Source: Adiantum capillus-veneris
Lineage: Eukaryota; Streptophyta; Polypodiopsida; Polypodiales; Pteridaceae
Reading direction: 5' to 3'
NCBI GenBank assembly: GCA_014529385.2
Contig: CM043952.1
Coordinates: 71,638,799-71,702,798 of the forward strand
Length of the DNA stretch: 64,000 nt
In this document: in pieces, positions 10,382-20,033 of the stretch
Position numbering within the stretch: position 1 is the first letter of the stretch
Layout of the letters: every line of letters begins with the position of its first letter
Position numbers and translations under genes: made by a program
Notes under the pieces: model-generated
What the model was told of the DNA's origin: nothing
What the model saw: only the letters and a program-made list of their open reading frames with translations
The model's database searches: none

Positions 10382-10735
10382 ATAGACTGCGATGCCTGCA
10401 TGAAGCGGGTGAAGAAAGTCCTCAATGGACTATAGGATATTGCTGCCTTCACTCATGGTGGGTCCGTCGATCCAAAAGTACTGGTGAAAGGTCTTCAGAA
10501 GATCGGGAAGAAGGTGGATCTTCAGGGCGGCAAGAGTCACTACATCCCCCACAATGACCATCTAGACAACCTCTAGTCATTCAACAGCAACTTCAAAGTT
10601 AGTAACAAGAGCAAGAACGGTCCAAAGGGCCAATTGCTGTCGTCAGATGTGGATGGAGATGAGGCAACGTCACCGCCGGAAGTTACCTCTCACATCTTTA
10701 GTGATGAGAATGCAAACTCTTGCCGAGTTATGTGA
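10382..10735 (+). pseudogene. Captured HIPP gene fragment (heavy-metal-associated isoprenylated protein)
   Basis: One frame of 118 codons begins DCDACMKRVKKVL, the metal-binding CXXC loop and helix of an HMA domain. It continues SVDPKVLVKGLQKIGKKVDL, the typical second half of a HIPP HMA domain, then an Asn/Lys/Asp-rich linker, and ends NANSCRVM, a CaaX box for prenylation. HIPPs carry metals or act in stress signalling at membranes. Two in-frame TAG codons interrupt it (after KKVLNGL and after HLDNL). The start of the HMA domain is missing. It lies between the SINE-like sequence and the TnpD gene, so I infer transduplication of host DNA by the CACTA element. B holds a second, more damaged copy. 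Confidence 0.75.
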
Positions 10736-10866
10736 AAAATTATGTGTTAAATCAGTTTTAAGGTTCTTATAATTCCTGTTAGTTTAGTTCTTTGTTTTTA
10801 ATATAACATAATTTACGTTAGATTTAGATTTATGTTATATTAGATTAGACTTAGGTTTATTTAGGT

Positions 10867-10899
<33 letters not shown>

Positions 10900-11314
10900 A
10901 GAAGAAGAGAGTTTTAACGTCGTAGGAAACTATCCCAAAAGACGTTAAAGATTAGGTTAGATGTAGACTTACGTTAAATTAGATTTAGGTTAATTTTTAG
11001 TTAGATTTACGCTTATTTACGTTAGATCGAGTCCACGCAAGAATTACTTACAATTAAGGGTTTAGAGTTACACGAACAGTGAAAAAATCTACTCTGAAAA
11101 GATGTTAAGATGCTGTGAAGTGCTACAGCTAGAGAAGAGGCAAAGGGGTTTTGTCCACTACATGCAGTATCATGTAGATGTGGGTGTGTAGATTTCTTGT
11201 AGCCACAAATATAGGGATTGACCAATAAAGACGAGATTATAACCCGGTGGTTCTGATCTCCGTGCACCTCTAGACCGAGGTGTGCGGGGATTGGACATGA
11301 CTAGAGAATGTGAG

Positions 11315-11398
<84 letters not shown>

Positions 11399-11460
11399 GA
11401 CGAAGAATGCCAATAGAATATTAAATTTGTTGTGCAGGTTATAAGATTTTTATCCTCATT
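10736..11460 (+). other. Non-coding interval of A ending in a long GA tract
   Basis: Degenerate TTAGATTTAGGTTTA-like runs (about 10795-11030), a CA tract near 10870 and a GA tract of about 45 units at 11306-11396 precede the TnpD start codon at 11461. Probably the 5' region of the transposase gene. Confidence 0.5.
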
Positions 11461-13321
11461 ATGAGTAGTGACGAGGATGTGGGACCGTCTAACCGAAACA
11501 CCTATCTCTCAACGAGGGTCTTATGTCCTTGTAATCAATGCAAGCATGCTGTGCAACGGACAAGACGTGTTTCTTTGCAGCACGTTCGCGAATTTGGCGA
11601 GTTCGATCCATCTATTATAGATCGAGTTGTTGCTAATTATAACTCGTCAGACTCTGACGTTGGCCAACAAGCAGCAATCTTGCAACCCAATTGACGTGTT
11701 CGCAGGCGCTTTGGTCAAGCAGCATATGTGAGGCCACAAGATGTAGCCTCTGACAGCTCGGGGGATGATCATGCAGAGCACATTCCCAGCGAGGCAATGT
11801 TTGAGCCCGAGATTGATGAAATGATCGAGACGATCATGGATTCAGAAAGGCTTATCTATGATGATATCAAAAGTGAAGCCGATACGCCATTGTATAATGG
11901 AGCACGTATGTCTAGATTGAAAGCACTCCTGGTTCTTCTCAACATGCAGGCAAAGTTTGGATGGAGTGACACTAGCGTTACAGCGCTTTTCAGGTGATCT
12001 ATTACAATTAGTTTACTTTGATAAAACTCTACATGCAGGCAAAGTTTGGATGGAGTGACACTAGCGTCACAGCGCTTTTGAGGTGATCTATTACAATTAG
12101 TTTACTTTAATAAAACTCTAAATGTATAATGATCTGATAGATTTTTACACGACTGTATCGTATTTTTATGTTGTGTAGATTGCTTAAAGAGCACATACTG
12201 CCAGCTAACAATGTGATGCCAGATTCCCGAGATGAAGTAAGAAAGATTTTGCGAAACTTGGGATTGGATTACAATTCTATCCACGCTTGTCCTAATGACT
12301 GCATTCTTTTCAGAGGGGAATACATAGACATGGAGAAGTGTCCGAAAAGTGATTCCGAAAGATATCGAGTAGATCTCCACGGTACAAAAATTCCACAAAA
12401 GGTTTTGTGACATTTTCCTCTGCTTCATGAGCACTATCCGACGCACCGATGCACTATCCGACGGGTCTGGAAAGCCTACCAACATTCATGAGCTTAAGAT
12501 GGTTGCACAACCAATTGAAAAGCGCACAACAATGGGGTGACGAAGTGACTGAGGAAGAGTGGGAGTACTCTCGGGGTTGCGCGACCAAGGTAAGTTTGCA
12601 ATGTACGACTAGCTAGTGACTTTATTTCTAAACGTTTGAACGGCCACTCATAATCTTTGTTCGTTGTAGTATAAGTCATACACAGCAGCATGGTGTAAAA
12701 GTCGACATTTTGGGGTGGAACGGATCGACAAAAAGCGTTTTACTCAAGATTATGGAATCATGGCAAAATTTGAATAGTCTAGTCGACGATGTTCCTCTGA
12801 TGCAGATCCTGTGGTGGCGGAACTCACTTACTTCGGCACGCTACAAGAGATTTTGAGCATCGATTATAGAGGATTTTTTGTCGACTTGTTCGACGTGCAA
12901 TGGTTCAAGATAATCATGGAGGGTCGCAACGCTACTGTGCGTAGAGGAGAGTCTGGTTTTCTTGAGGTGGATTCTACTAAGAAATGGACTGACCTAAGAG
13001 ACACTTTCGTACTACCCGAGCATTGTGAACAAGTAAGTATGTAAATAGTTAACATCCCCCTTTTACAAGTTATGTGCTTGAAAGCTCTCATGTAAGTTAT
13101 GTGGCTCTGGCAGGTAATATTTCATCCTACAAAGTCTACATCATAGAGGTAGCCCCTCGTAGTGCAAGGACGTATGAAGGCTACCATGTGCCAATCACAA
13201 CGGCATCAATGGAGTTGATCAGAGAAGATGCTCAATCAGAAGCCGCTGCGGTGGTGCTAGACGAGCATCAAGATGCTACTACTCTATATGGGGTGCATGC
13301 AAAGGAGCTACAAAATTGTTA
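11461..13321 (+). pseudogene. CACTA TnpD-type transposase of A, internally deleted
   Basis: Exon 1 (11461-11993) carries the transposase-associated region (LCPCNQCKHAV, VSLQHVREFGEFD) but has a TGA at 11692. Exon 2 (12179 on) starts RLLKEHILPANN, contains CPNDCILFRGEY and ends at a TGA (12408). At about 12427 the sequence jumps to the end of the DUF4218-region exon (SLRWLHNQLKSAQQWGD; ends 12589), removing the Transposase_21 catalytic region and most of DUF4218 that B retains. Exon 5 (12670-13032) is the DUF4216-like block (AELTYFGTLQEILSIDYRGFFVDLFD) with a TAG near 12775. A further exon from 13114 is cut by the G1 LTR at 13317. No transposase can be made from this copy. Confidence 0.88.
11941..12117 (+). 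repeat. Tandem duplication across an exon/intron border
   Basis: A unit of about 88 bp (CATGCAGGCAAAGTTTGG...TTTACTTT) occurs twice in a row with few differences. It spans the end of TnpD exon 1 and the splice donor. B has one copy, so it arose in A. Confidence 0.9.
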
Positions 13322-13890
13322 ACCCTCACGGCTCACGGACACCCATCACCTACGATGGACGCGTATTATGTATTTGGTAGAGTTAGGTACCGGGCTTGTC
13401 GGTCCAATAGGGAAAGGTAGAGTGATCGTCGATGAGAGGCGCACTTTAACTTGGACATTCAAGGGATTAGTTGGTTAAGCATGGGCGCCCAAGTGTGAAT
13501 GGGGTGAGCTCCTATAAAAGCCAACTAAACCTAATTTTTACTCATTCTCTCATTTGTGCAATTGAAGAGTGCTCTTGCTCCATCTCCATCTTCTTCTTCT
13601 TCACCTCCTTGTGTGTGTGTGTGTGAGAGAGAGAGAGAGGGAGAGTGTGTGTGCGATCGAGCATTACAAAGGCACGACGGCGGCGAAGCGGTTGAGCGCG
13701 GCACGACTGCAGCTTCTTCTTCATCGCGGCGAGGAATCCACCACGAAGGCGAGCGTAGAGCGGTGAGTGACACATCCTTTGTTTTCTTGAGCTTGCTAGT
13801 TTAGGCTTGTTGTGTGCTTGGAGCCGTTTGTGGCTCGCATACGGTGTATTGGCAAGTCCCTTGCTTCGACAGTGCGACAAGGAGCGCACA
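13317..13890 (+). repeat. 5' LTR of G1 with TATA box and PBS
   Basis: Starts TGTTAACCCTCA and ends AGGAGCGCACA. A TATA box (TATAAAA, 13513-13519) gives a promoter in U3, followed by a CT/GT/GA-rich leader. The PBS TGGCGCCGATGCCGGGGA begins at 13895. Confidence 0.93.
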
Positions 13891-13999
13891 TTTTTGGCGC
13901 CGATGCCGGGGATATGCCCTACACTAAGCTCGGTTAGCACTTTACGCTTCCTTGTGGTGCAATTTCTATCATAGGAAAGGCAGGGAAGGAGTGTGTGGA

Positions 14000-14250
14000 A
14001 GGTTTCTGTTTTTTGCGTTTTCTGCAATTGCTGTCAAGTTTCAATTTCTGCTATTGTCTGCGTTTTTTCAATTTCTGCATTTTCAAGTTCGGCGTTTTCA
14101 ATTTCTGCAATTTTCTGCATTTCTGCGTTTTTTCAATTTTCTGCAATTTCTGCAATTTCTGCGTTTTTTTAATTTTCTGCAATTTCTGCATTTTCTGCAT
14201 TTCTGCGTTTTTCTGCATTTTTTTCAATTTCTGTATTTTCTGCATCAACA
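14000..14250 (+). repeat. Imperfect TTTCTGCAATTT repeat array in the G1 leader
   Basis: About twenty variants of TTTCTGC(A/G)(A/T)TTT run in succession on the plus strand. Both translations are low-complexity (Phe/Cys or Lys/Gln), so it is not coding. It is unusual for the leader of an LTR element and may be an RNA-level signal (packaging or structure); this is inference. Confidence 0.8.
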
Positions 14251-14852
14251 AAAAAAAAATTTAAAAATTGTTTTGGGAAAAACAAGTTTTTTGAGAAAAA
14301 AAAAATAATCTTGAAAAAAAAAAAAGGAAAAAAAATTCGGAAATTAAAAACGCGAGCGAGCGGGCGGCGATATTTTTCGAAAATAAAAAACGTGACTCTT
14401 AAAACGAACGGGTTGGTTTGTATAAAAGATAGATCGGGATCGAGCCCAAGCCCAGGCCCAGGCCCAGGCCTCAGTCCTCAGTCTTATGATATATACTAGA
14501 TTCACTCTTATATATATACCCTACTCCCTCAAGAGAGAATGAGAGCATGTGGGACAAGTCCTCCACTCTCCTCCTTTCTCTTCCCACTTGCACCCTTAGA
14601 CTTTCTAGTTTGGGCCTAGTTCCCTACTGGAAATTGACAGTTTTAGGGATTCCGAGGGCATAGAGTGACCAAACGGAGGGCTGTAAAGCACGGCACGACC
14701 CTCTGACCGATACGCTCATTTCGAGCTATCACACGGCCCATTCCACGACACGCTCTAAAAAATCTAGCAAAAAAACAAACAAAAAACACGCTAAAAACTA
14801 GTCACAAGGCCTCCTAGAGCAGCTTTTTGACACCTTAGGGTATCAAAAGCAC

Positions 14853-17800
14853 ATGCACTTACGCTCTGGGCGGGTGCTAGAACACGAGCATATTGAGGGT
14901 GCCTCTGTTCATACGGACACCCATTACCCATCCACGATAGGATCTAGACCCTCAGCGGGGACACAAGGTAGCACCACCCAAGACCCTAAAATAGCCGCTA
15001 GTGATTCCTCCTCCGACTCAGAAATCATGGAAGCATACCCTACCCAAAACACTGAGAGAGAAGGCCATGCACCTCCCGAAGCTCCACAGCCTAGTACTAG
15101 TATGTTTAGCCGTTTCATGGAAACATTAAGTAGAGCTACTCGCTCGGAACCTGATGCAAATGAAGCACACGAAGGGGGTGGGGAAGTGGACTCTCCTTTC
15201 ACATCGCACGTGGACCCCACACCCCCAAAGAGTGTCCATGTGGATATCCTGCCAACTTCTTACCAAGAAGGCCCTGTTGAGCTGCCTCCTTCAGAAGTTC
15301 CCTCTAGAGTACCGTTGGTGACAAGTAAAACCACGGGGAGCAACATTGCTTCTACCTCACAAGAAACCATTAACACGTCGACTCTAAAAGGATTGTTCAT
15401 TAATGATCATTGGACATACGACCTCCACACTGAGGTGTTGACAGATCTACACTTTGGCCACGCCTACCATGTAGGATGGATAGAGATTGTACAATCCACC
15501 TCTAGTGCCACGAGCATCGAAGATCAACAGAAAATGATCTGTAATGTTATCCATGGCATTATTCAATCAGAAAGGCAAAACCGAGGGGTAAATATACTCT
15601 CAACTGGCCCCATGAGATTTCTGGATACGAGCAAGGCTCAACAGCCTACTCTATCACAAATGGAGACTCCTCTAATGAGTCCCATGGACCCATCTTACGT
15701 CATTTCACCTGGGGTCTCTATGCAATTTGAGCCTCCGAGCGAAAACTTTAGCTTCCCTAACTTGGCTCAACCCTCTATTAAGGAAAACACAGTGCTCACT
15801 CCAGGGATAAGCCTAACAGAGAATGTACCGATGACATCTACGGTTAGCGCAGTGCCACTACCTAGTGTCGTAGTACCTAATATGGGGCCTCGACCGTATG
15901 TGCCTCTAGCCCCTTATGCACACATGGCCCCCACACCTCCAATTGTACCACTTGCTTATGCTCCTCGAGTGCCGCTCCCTAGCTCTTATCCGAGTGGACC
16001 TATGCCCGGTTATGTTCCATATCCTGCATCATCTATACATATGCCAAGACCAGTACCCGTCCCTCTCCCACATATGATTCCAAGAGTACCTCCACCGGCC
16101 CTACCTCCTCACATAGGTGACTTGGCAGCGTTTGCTCAAACCATAGGTCGATCTATCGCGGAAAATGTGCGTCATGCATCTGATAGAGAGCCTAGAAGTA
16201 AGGCAGTACAAATTGCCAAACTCATGCAAAAATTCAATGGGGACGAAGATGCTAGAAAACACATTGAAGTGTTTGAACAAGTATGTGATTCCTTAGGGGA
16301 ACGCAACGAACTACATAAGTGCAATGCCTTAAGCTTGACATTAAGTGGGAAGGCTGGAGATTGGTATAGGACCCTAAGGGTGGACGAGAAAACAATCTAC
16401 CCTACCCTTCGAAGGTTGTTTCTAAAGGAGTACATACGAGAAGGTGTGCTTTGGGGTGTAGCATCTCAGCTACAGAAGGCCGAACGTAAGGAAGGAGAGT
16501 CAGTAAGGGACTTCATTAGTCGTCTAAAGCACTTAAACTCTCGTTGCCCTGTAAATGAGCGCTTCAACAATAACCAACTGCTTGATCGATTCATTCGAGG
16601 GTTGAGGAATGAAGGAATCTATAATGGACTAGTGATTAGAGGTATCACAACCTGGGAAGATGTCACTGCCAATGCAATCCAACTAGAGGACAACTTGATG
16701 ATAGCAGGCATGAGGGTGTCTACTGACACGAGATCCACTAGCTCACAAGCCATTGAGTATGAACCCATGACTGCAAAGCCCATTGCCAATGAGCCAAAGG
16801 TATTTGAGACATTCTTGACAGACCTCACCAAGGCAATCCAAGAGTCTCTTAAGGATAATCGACCCCCTCAAAATAGTCACATGTATCCAAGAAGGGAGCA
16901 ACAATGGTGTTCCATTTGCTTAGGTCCACATAGCACTAGTGAGTTCCCTACGTTTAGAGTAAAATTTAATGGAACTTGCAACGCATGTGGTAGGTATGGT
17001 CACCAAGCTAAGGATTGTTTAATGATCAAACGTATGATGGCAAATAGATCACCTGTAGCCTGGACGGATGCGCCTCGAGCTCCTGTATTGATGCCTACTC
17101 CACCGGTTGAGAAACTACCGCAACACATGGTCCCTAGATCTCAAAATGTTGTACAAGCTACACCGCTACCACCTCCTGTGCTAGGACCGCAGCCCCCGCA
17201 TCCAAGAGTCGCCCCTATGAACCAAGTGGGTTGCGAGCCATCAAATGCTTATCCAGATAGCTGTGAGGAGGAAATAGACACTAGTATTGCCTACGGACTT
17301 GATACATTGGAAGAATGTCCTATATACTACATGGAAGATTGTTGGGGACAAGTCAAGCCGGTTTATCAAGCTGCTGCTCTCGCATCCAGAGGTCAAAATA
17401 TCAACACCCAGGCTAGGAGGCCACCTCTTCAATGCTACGAGTGTGGTGGACCACATCGAGTAGCGGAGTGCCCTATTAGACTGCAAAAGAATGCTGCACA
17501 GATGCAAATAAACCAAGGGAGCACGTCTGCAATGCCAATACTCACATGTAATCGTTGTGGCATAGATCACTTGATTGCCCAATGTCCCTATAACCCAAAT
17601 GCGCCTAAAATCACACCCCTAAATTTGGTCGAAATTGCTAGTGTGACATCGCCAATACCACCCGTCGCACCTGCTTATGCGATTACACGGTCCATGCTTC
17701 AAGGGCCAGGACATATCCTCGAAGAGAGAGATACCGCGTCAGTTATCCAAGCAAAGAAAAAGAAGACACGAAGGAAGAAGTCGCAGAATACGGAAAATTC

Positions 17801-18290
17801 AAAGCCAAGTTCCAAAACAAACATAGGAACAGGAGATGACCCCGTGTATATGAATGACCTCGAGGATGATTCAGATTCAGTCGAGACAATGGAGACTAGA
17901 ACCAATACCACAAAGGGAAAGACCGACAAAGAAAACCGTAATATGGAACCAAATGAAAACCGAATAAGAGAAAACCATAAAGAGCCTCTGAAAACACCAC
18001 AAGTGTTTCCAAATCCAATCCAAGACCCCCAAGAAAAACCGCAGGGGCAAAAAGGAAAGAATCGTAAAAAGAAGATTGGGACGTACCCAAACCCAGTAGA
18101 CGAGATTGAGCAGGTGAAACATCTAAGAGGTTTAGTGGAGGAGACTCAAAGGAAACTAGAACCAGAACCCATGCACGTCAAAATTCATGACACAGTGTTT
18201 CCCACGCAAGTTCATCCACCCCACATGAACCATAGACCGTTAGCCATATCTAGTATCATCCAAGAAGGGAGTGAGGACAGGACATCATAA
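14853..18290 (+). CDS. G1 Gag polyprotein, 1145 aa
   Basis: The start reads MHLRSGRVLE, like other plant Ty3 Gags. Residues 1-440 are Pro/Ser/Thr-rich and disordered. Residues about 455-600 form the retrotransposon Gag (capsid) domain: KFNGDEDARKHIEVF, GKAGDWYRTLR, LFLKEYIREG, GESVRDFISRLKHLN, LLDRFIRGLRNEGIY. Three zinc knuckles follow: CNACGRYGHQAKDC (709-722), CYECGGPHRVAEC (861) and CNRCGIDHLIAQC (899); the last two have X3 rather than X4 before His. The C-terminus is Lys/Glu-rich. It packages element RNA into particles. More than one kilobase of extra sequence makes it larger than most plant Gags. A single TAA (18288-18290) separates it from the protease frame. No other break. Confidence 0.9.
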   Translation: MHLRSGRVLEHEHIEGASVHTDTHYPSTIGSRPSAGTQGSTTQDPKIAASDSSSDSEIMEAYPTQNTEREGHAPPEAPQPSTSMFSRFMETLSRATRSEPDANEAHEGGGEVDSPFTSHVDPTPPKSVHVDILPTSYQEGPVELPPSEVPSRVPLVTSKTTGSNIASTSQETINTSTLKGLFINDHWTYDLHTEVLTDLHFGHAYHVGWIEIVQSTSSATSIEDQQKMICNVIHGIIQSERQNRGVNILSTGPMRFLDTSKAQQPTLSQMETPLMSPMDPSYVISPGVSMQFEPPSENFSFPNLAQPSIKENTVLTPGISLTENVPMTSTVSAVPLPSVVVPNMGPRPYVPLAPYAHMAPTPPIVPLAYAPRVPLPSSYPSGPMPGYVPYPASSIHMPRPVPVPLPHMIPRVPPPALPPHIGDLAAFAQTIGRSIAENVRHASDREPRSKAVQIAKLMQKFNGDEDARKHIEVFEQVCDSLGERNELHKCNALSLTLSGKAGDWYRTLRVDEKTIYPTLRRLFLKEYIREGVLWGVASQLQKAERKEGESVRDFISRLKHLNSRCPVNERFNNNQLLDRFIRGLRNEGIYNGLVIRGITTWEDVTANAIQLEDNLMIAGMRVSTDTRSTSSQAIEYEPMTAKPIANEPKVFETFLTDLTKAIQESLKDNRPPQNSHMYPRREQQWCSICLGPHSTSEFPTFRVKFNGTCNACGRYGHQAKDCLMIKRMMANRSPVAWTDAPRAPVLMPTPPVEKLPQHMVPRSQNVVQATPLPPPVLGPQPPHPRVAPMNQVGCEPSNAYPDSCEEEIDTSIAYGLDTLEECPIYYMEDCWGQVKPVYQAAALASRGQNINTQARRPPLQCYECGGPHRVAECPIRLQKNAAQMQINQGSTSAMPILTCNRCGIDHLIAQCPYNPNAPKITPLNLVEIASVTSPIPPVAPAYAITRSMLQGPGHILEERDTASVIQAKKKKTRRKKSQNTENSKPSSKTNIGTGDDPVYMNDLEDDSDSVETMETRTNTTKGKTDKENRNMEPNENRIRENHKEPLKTPQVFPNPIQDPQEKPQGQKGKNRKKKIGTYPNPVDEIEQVKHLRGLVEETQRKLEPEPMHVKIHDTVFPTQVHPPHMNHRPLAISSIIQEGSEDRTS

Positions 18291-18308
18291 AGTGAGCATA
18301 CACCCTTC

Positions 18309-20033
18309 TTGTTGGAAAGGATGTTTAACGAAGGAATACCTGATCCCATTGAGGAATATGAGATTCCATCCTCACCAGTTCCTAGTCAAGGACCTACACC
18401 CTGCAAAATGCCAATGAATGTTGCCAAACTAGTGGACTTCATGTCTTCTGAGGTCCGAACCACGATCATAGCAAAGCTGTATGGAGATCCTGAGTTATTC
18501 CTTGCACTTCGAGCATTCCTTAACGGAGAGCTACGAACGGGATTACCGCAGTTTGCGCAACCAAATAGGCCTGACTCGATTATGATTGATGAGGAAAATC
18601 ATGTGCAATCACTTGACTTAGATGGACACGAGTCTGTGATCGAGGTACCCATTAACGAATTAGGGCAGTATTTTGAAGGCGACGAGTCTAATGCGACCCT
18701 ACCCATCACTACCAAGGGATTAACTATAAAGGGAATTCTTGATGGTGGTGCGGGAGTTAGCATCGTTACAAAAGATTGTTGGGAATCCATGGGAAAACCC
18801 CGCCTCAGTGTTACTAACATTGTGGTAAAGATGGCAAATGGTACCATAGCCAAACCTATGGGGATGCTCAAGGATCTTAAGATCAAAGTTCTAGGACACA
18901 AGGTACGACATACGTTCATTGTAATGGATTTCTCTAAACACCTTATGTCATATGAAATGATTTTAGGACGACCATTCATGAGGGAAGCACAAATGGTTCA
19001 CGATTGGTCTAAAAATCATGTCTATTTGCAATTCCAAGACTCTGTCCTTAGAGTGGATTTGGTGACTCGTAAGGTACACCCCTTAGGGAGTAAAACCATT
19101 ATTGATCATCGCTCTGACACCACAGTTCACTCGGCCCCACTACAATATTGTTACACTTGTAAGAAGGATACAGACATTGGCCAAGATTCTCCTTATATGG
19201 ATATCCTACCTGGGATGACTGAGTCGGACAATGTGGATTGGGTCCACCTAGCATCAACCATAGACACTTGGGGAAATAGAGGGACGACCTGGGTAACACC
19301 TGAGGGGGATGAAATGCATATACCCTTAAATATGCTACAAGCAATGCATATCGCTTCTGACAAGACTCATCCTAATGTAACGAAGAAAACATACAAGTGG
19401 GTCCCTAAAGCTTCTTTAGTGACCATAGCTAGTGCTAAAAAACAGAAGCCTTCTAAGAAACGTACCACTCGCTCCAAGAAAAGTAAGAAAATGTTGCGAT
19501 GGATCCCTAAACGACTATTGGAAGCCCAAGGCTACTATCAAGGAAATGATCAAATCTGGGTGCCAAAACGTAGATTGTGCTCTTACCTATCACCTGACCC
19601 AAGTGAGCCCAATCCTGTGGCTCCAAAACAAATTGAAAATCGCGGAAAGGAAAAAATCATGGAATGTTATACACCCGTTCTAGAGCTAGTTTGGGTACCA
19701 AAGAAAGAACGATTTGTTCCACCTAGCTCAGGAAGGGGGGAGTCCCATGAAGCTTCTAGCTCCTCATGTAATACATCCATAGAGGTAAAAGCTTCTACAC
19801 CGCCTCCATCTATAGTAGTGGACCTCCATGAAGCTACAAAAGAATCCACACCTCCCAGTGTTCAAGAATCACCTGATGAACCACTTCAAGTTCGATCCTG
19901 GGAGAGTACCTTACCACCCTTGCAGCTTGACGAGGCACCTAGGGTAATAGAAAACTACTGGCAAAAATCCTCACCTATTACCAACTGGAACAATTGGTTT
20001 CAAAGAGTGACAAGCTCATTTCAAACGGTATGA
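18309..20033 (+). CDS. G1 aspartic protease with WVPK-repeat tail, 574 aa
   Basis: This frame is in phase with Gag and separated only by the TAA at 18288 and six sense codons. Residues about 135-230 are a retropepsin: LDGGAGVSIV with the catalytic Asp at 145 (the DGG variant of D-S/T-G seen in some plant Ty3 elements) and MILGRPFM in the flap-distal strand. It would cut Gag into mature proteins. Residues about 350-480 are unusual: four W(V/I)PK motifs (YKWVPK, LRWIPK, QIWVPK, LVWVPK) in a basic region. The rest is Ser/Pro-rich. No reverse transcriptase follows. It is either expressed by readthrough of the TAA, from its own start, or disabled by that stop. Confidence 0.8.
   Translation: MLERMFNEGIPDPIEEYEIPSSPVPSQGPTPCKMPMNVAKLVDFMSSEVRTTIIAKLYGDPELFLALRAFLNGELRTGLPQFAQPNRPDSIMIDEENHVQSLDLDGHESVIEVPINELGQYFEGDESNATLPITTKGLTIKGILDGGAGVSIVTKDCWESMGKPRLSVTNIVVKMANGTIAKPMGMLKDLKIKVLGHKVRHTFIVMDFSKHLMSYEMILGRPFMREAQMVHDWSKNHVYLQFQDSVLRVDLVTRKVHPLGSKTIIDHRSDTTVHSAPLQYCYTCKKDTDIGQDSPYMDILPGMTESDNVDWVHLASTIDTWGNRGTTWVTPEGDEMHIPLNMLQAMHIASDKTHPNVTKKTYKWVPKASLVTIASAKKQKPSKKRTTRSKKSKKMLRWIPKRLLEAQGYYQGNDQIWVPKRRLCSYLSPDPSEPNPVAPKQIENRGKEKIMECYTPVLELVWVPKKERFVPPSSGRGESHEASSSSCNTSIEVKASTPPPSIVVDLHEATKESTPPSVQESPDEPLQVRSWESTLPPLQLDEAPRVIENYWQKSSPITNWNNWFQRVTSSFQTV

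Noticed and set aside
10250-11030. Plant telomere-like repeats (TTTAGGTTTA)
   Set aside because: The units are irregular and none is a run of TTTAGGG; more likely AT-rich filler of the CACTA element.
13556-13804. Small protein genes in the G1 LTR
   Set aside because: Frames arise from CT-rich and GA-rich leader sequence and occur identically in both LTRs; no coding signature.
14924-15220. Minus-strand frames within G1 gag, and similar ones at 36881-37408 and 50819-51226
   Set aside because: Shadows of real coding regions on the other strand.
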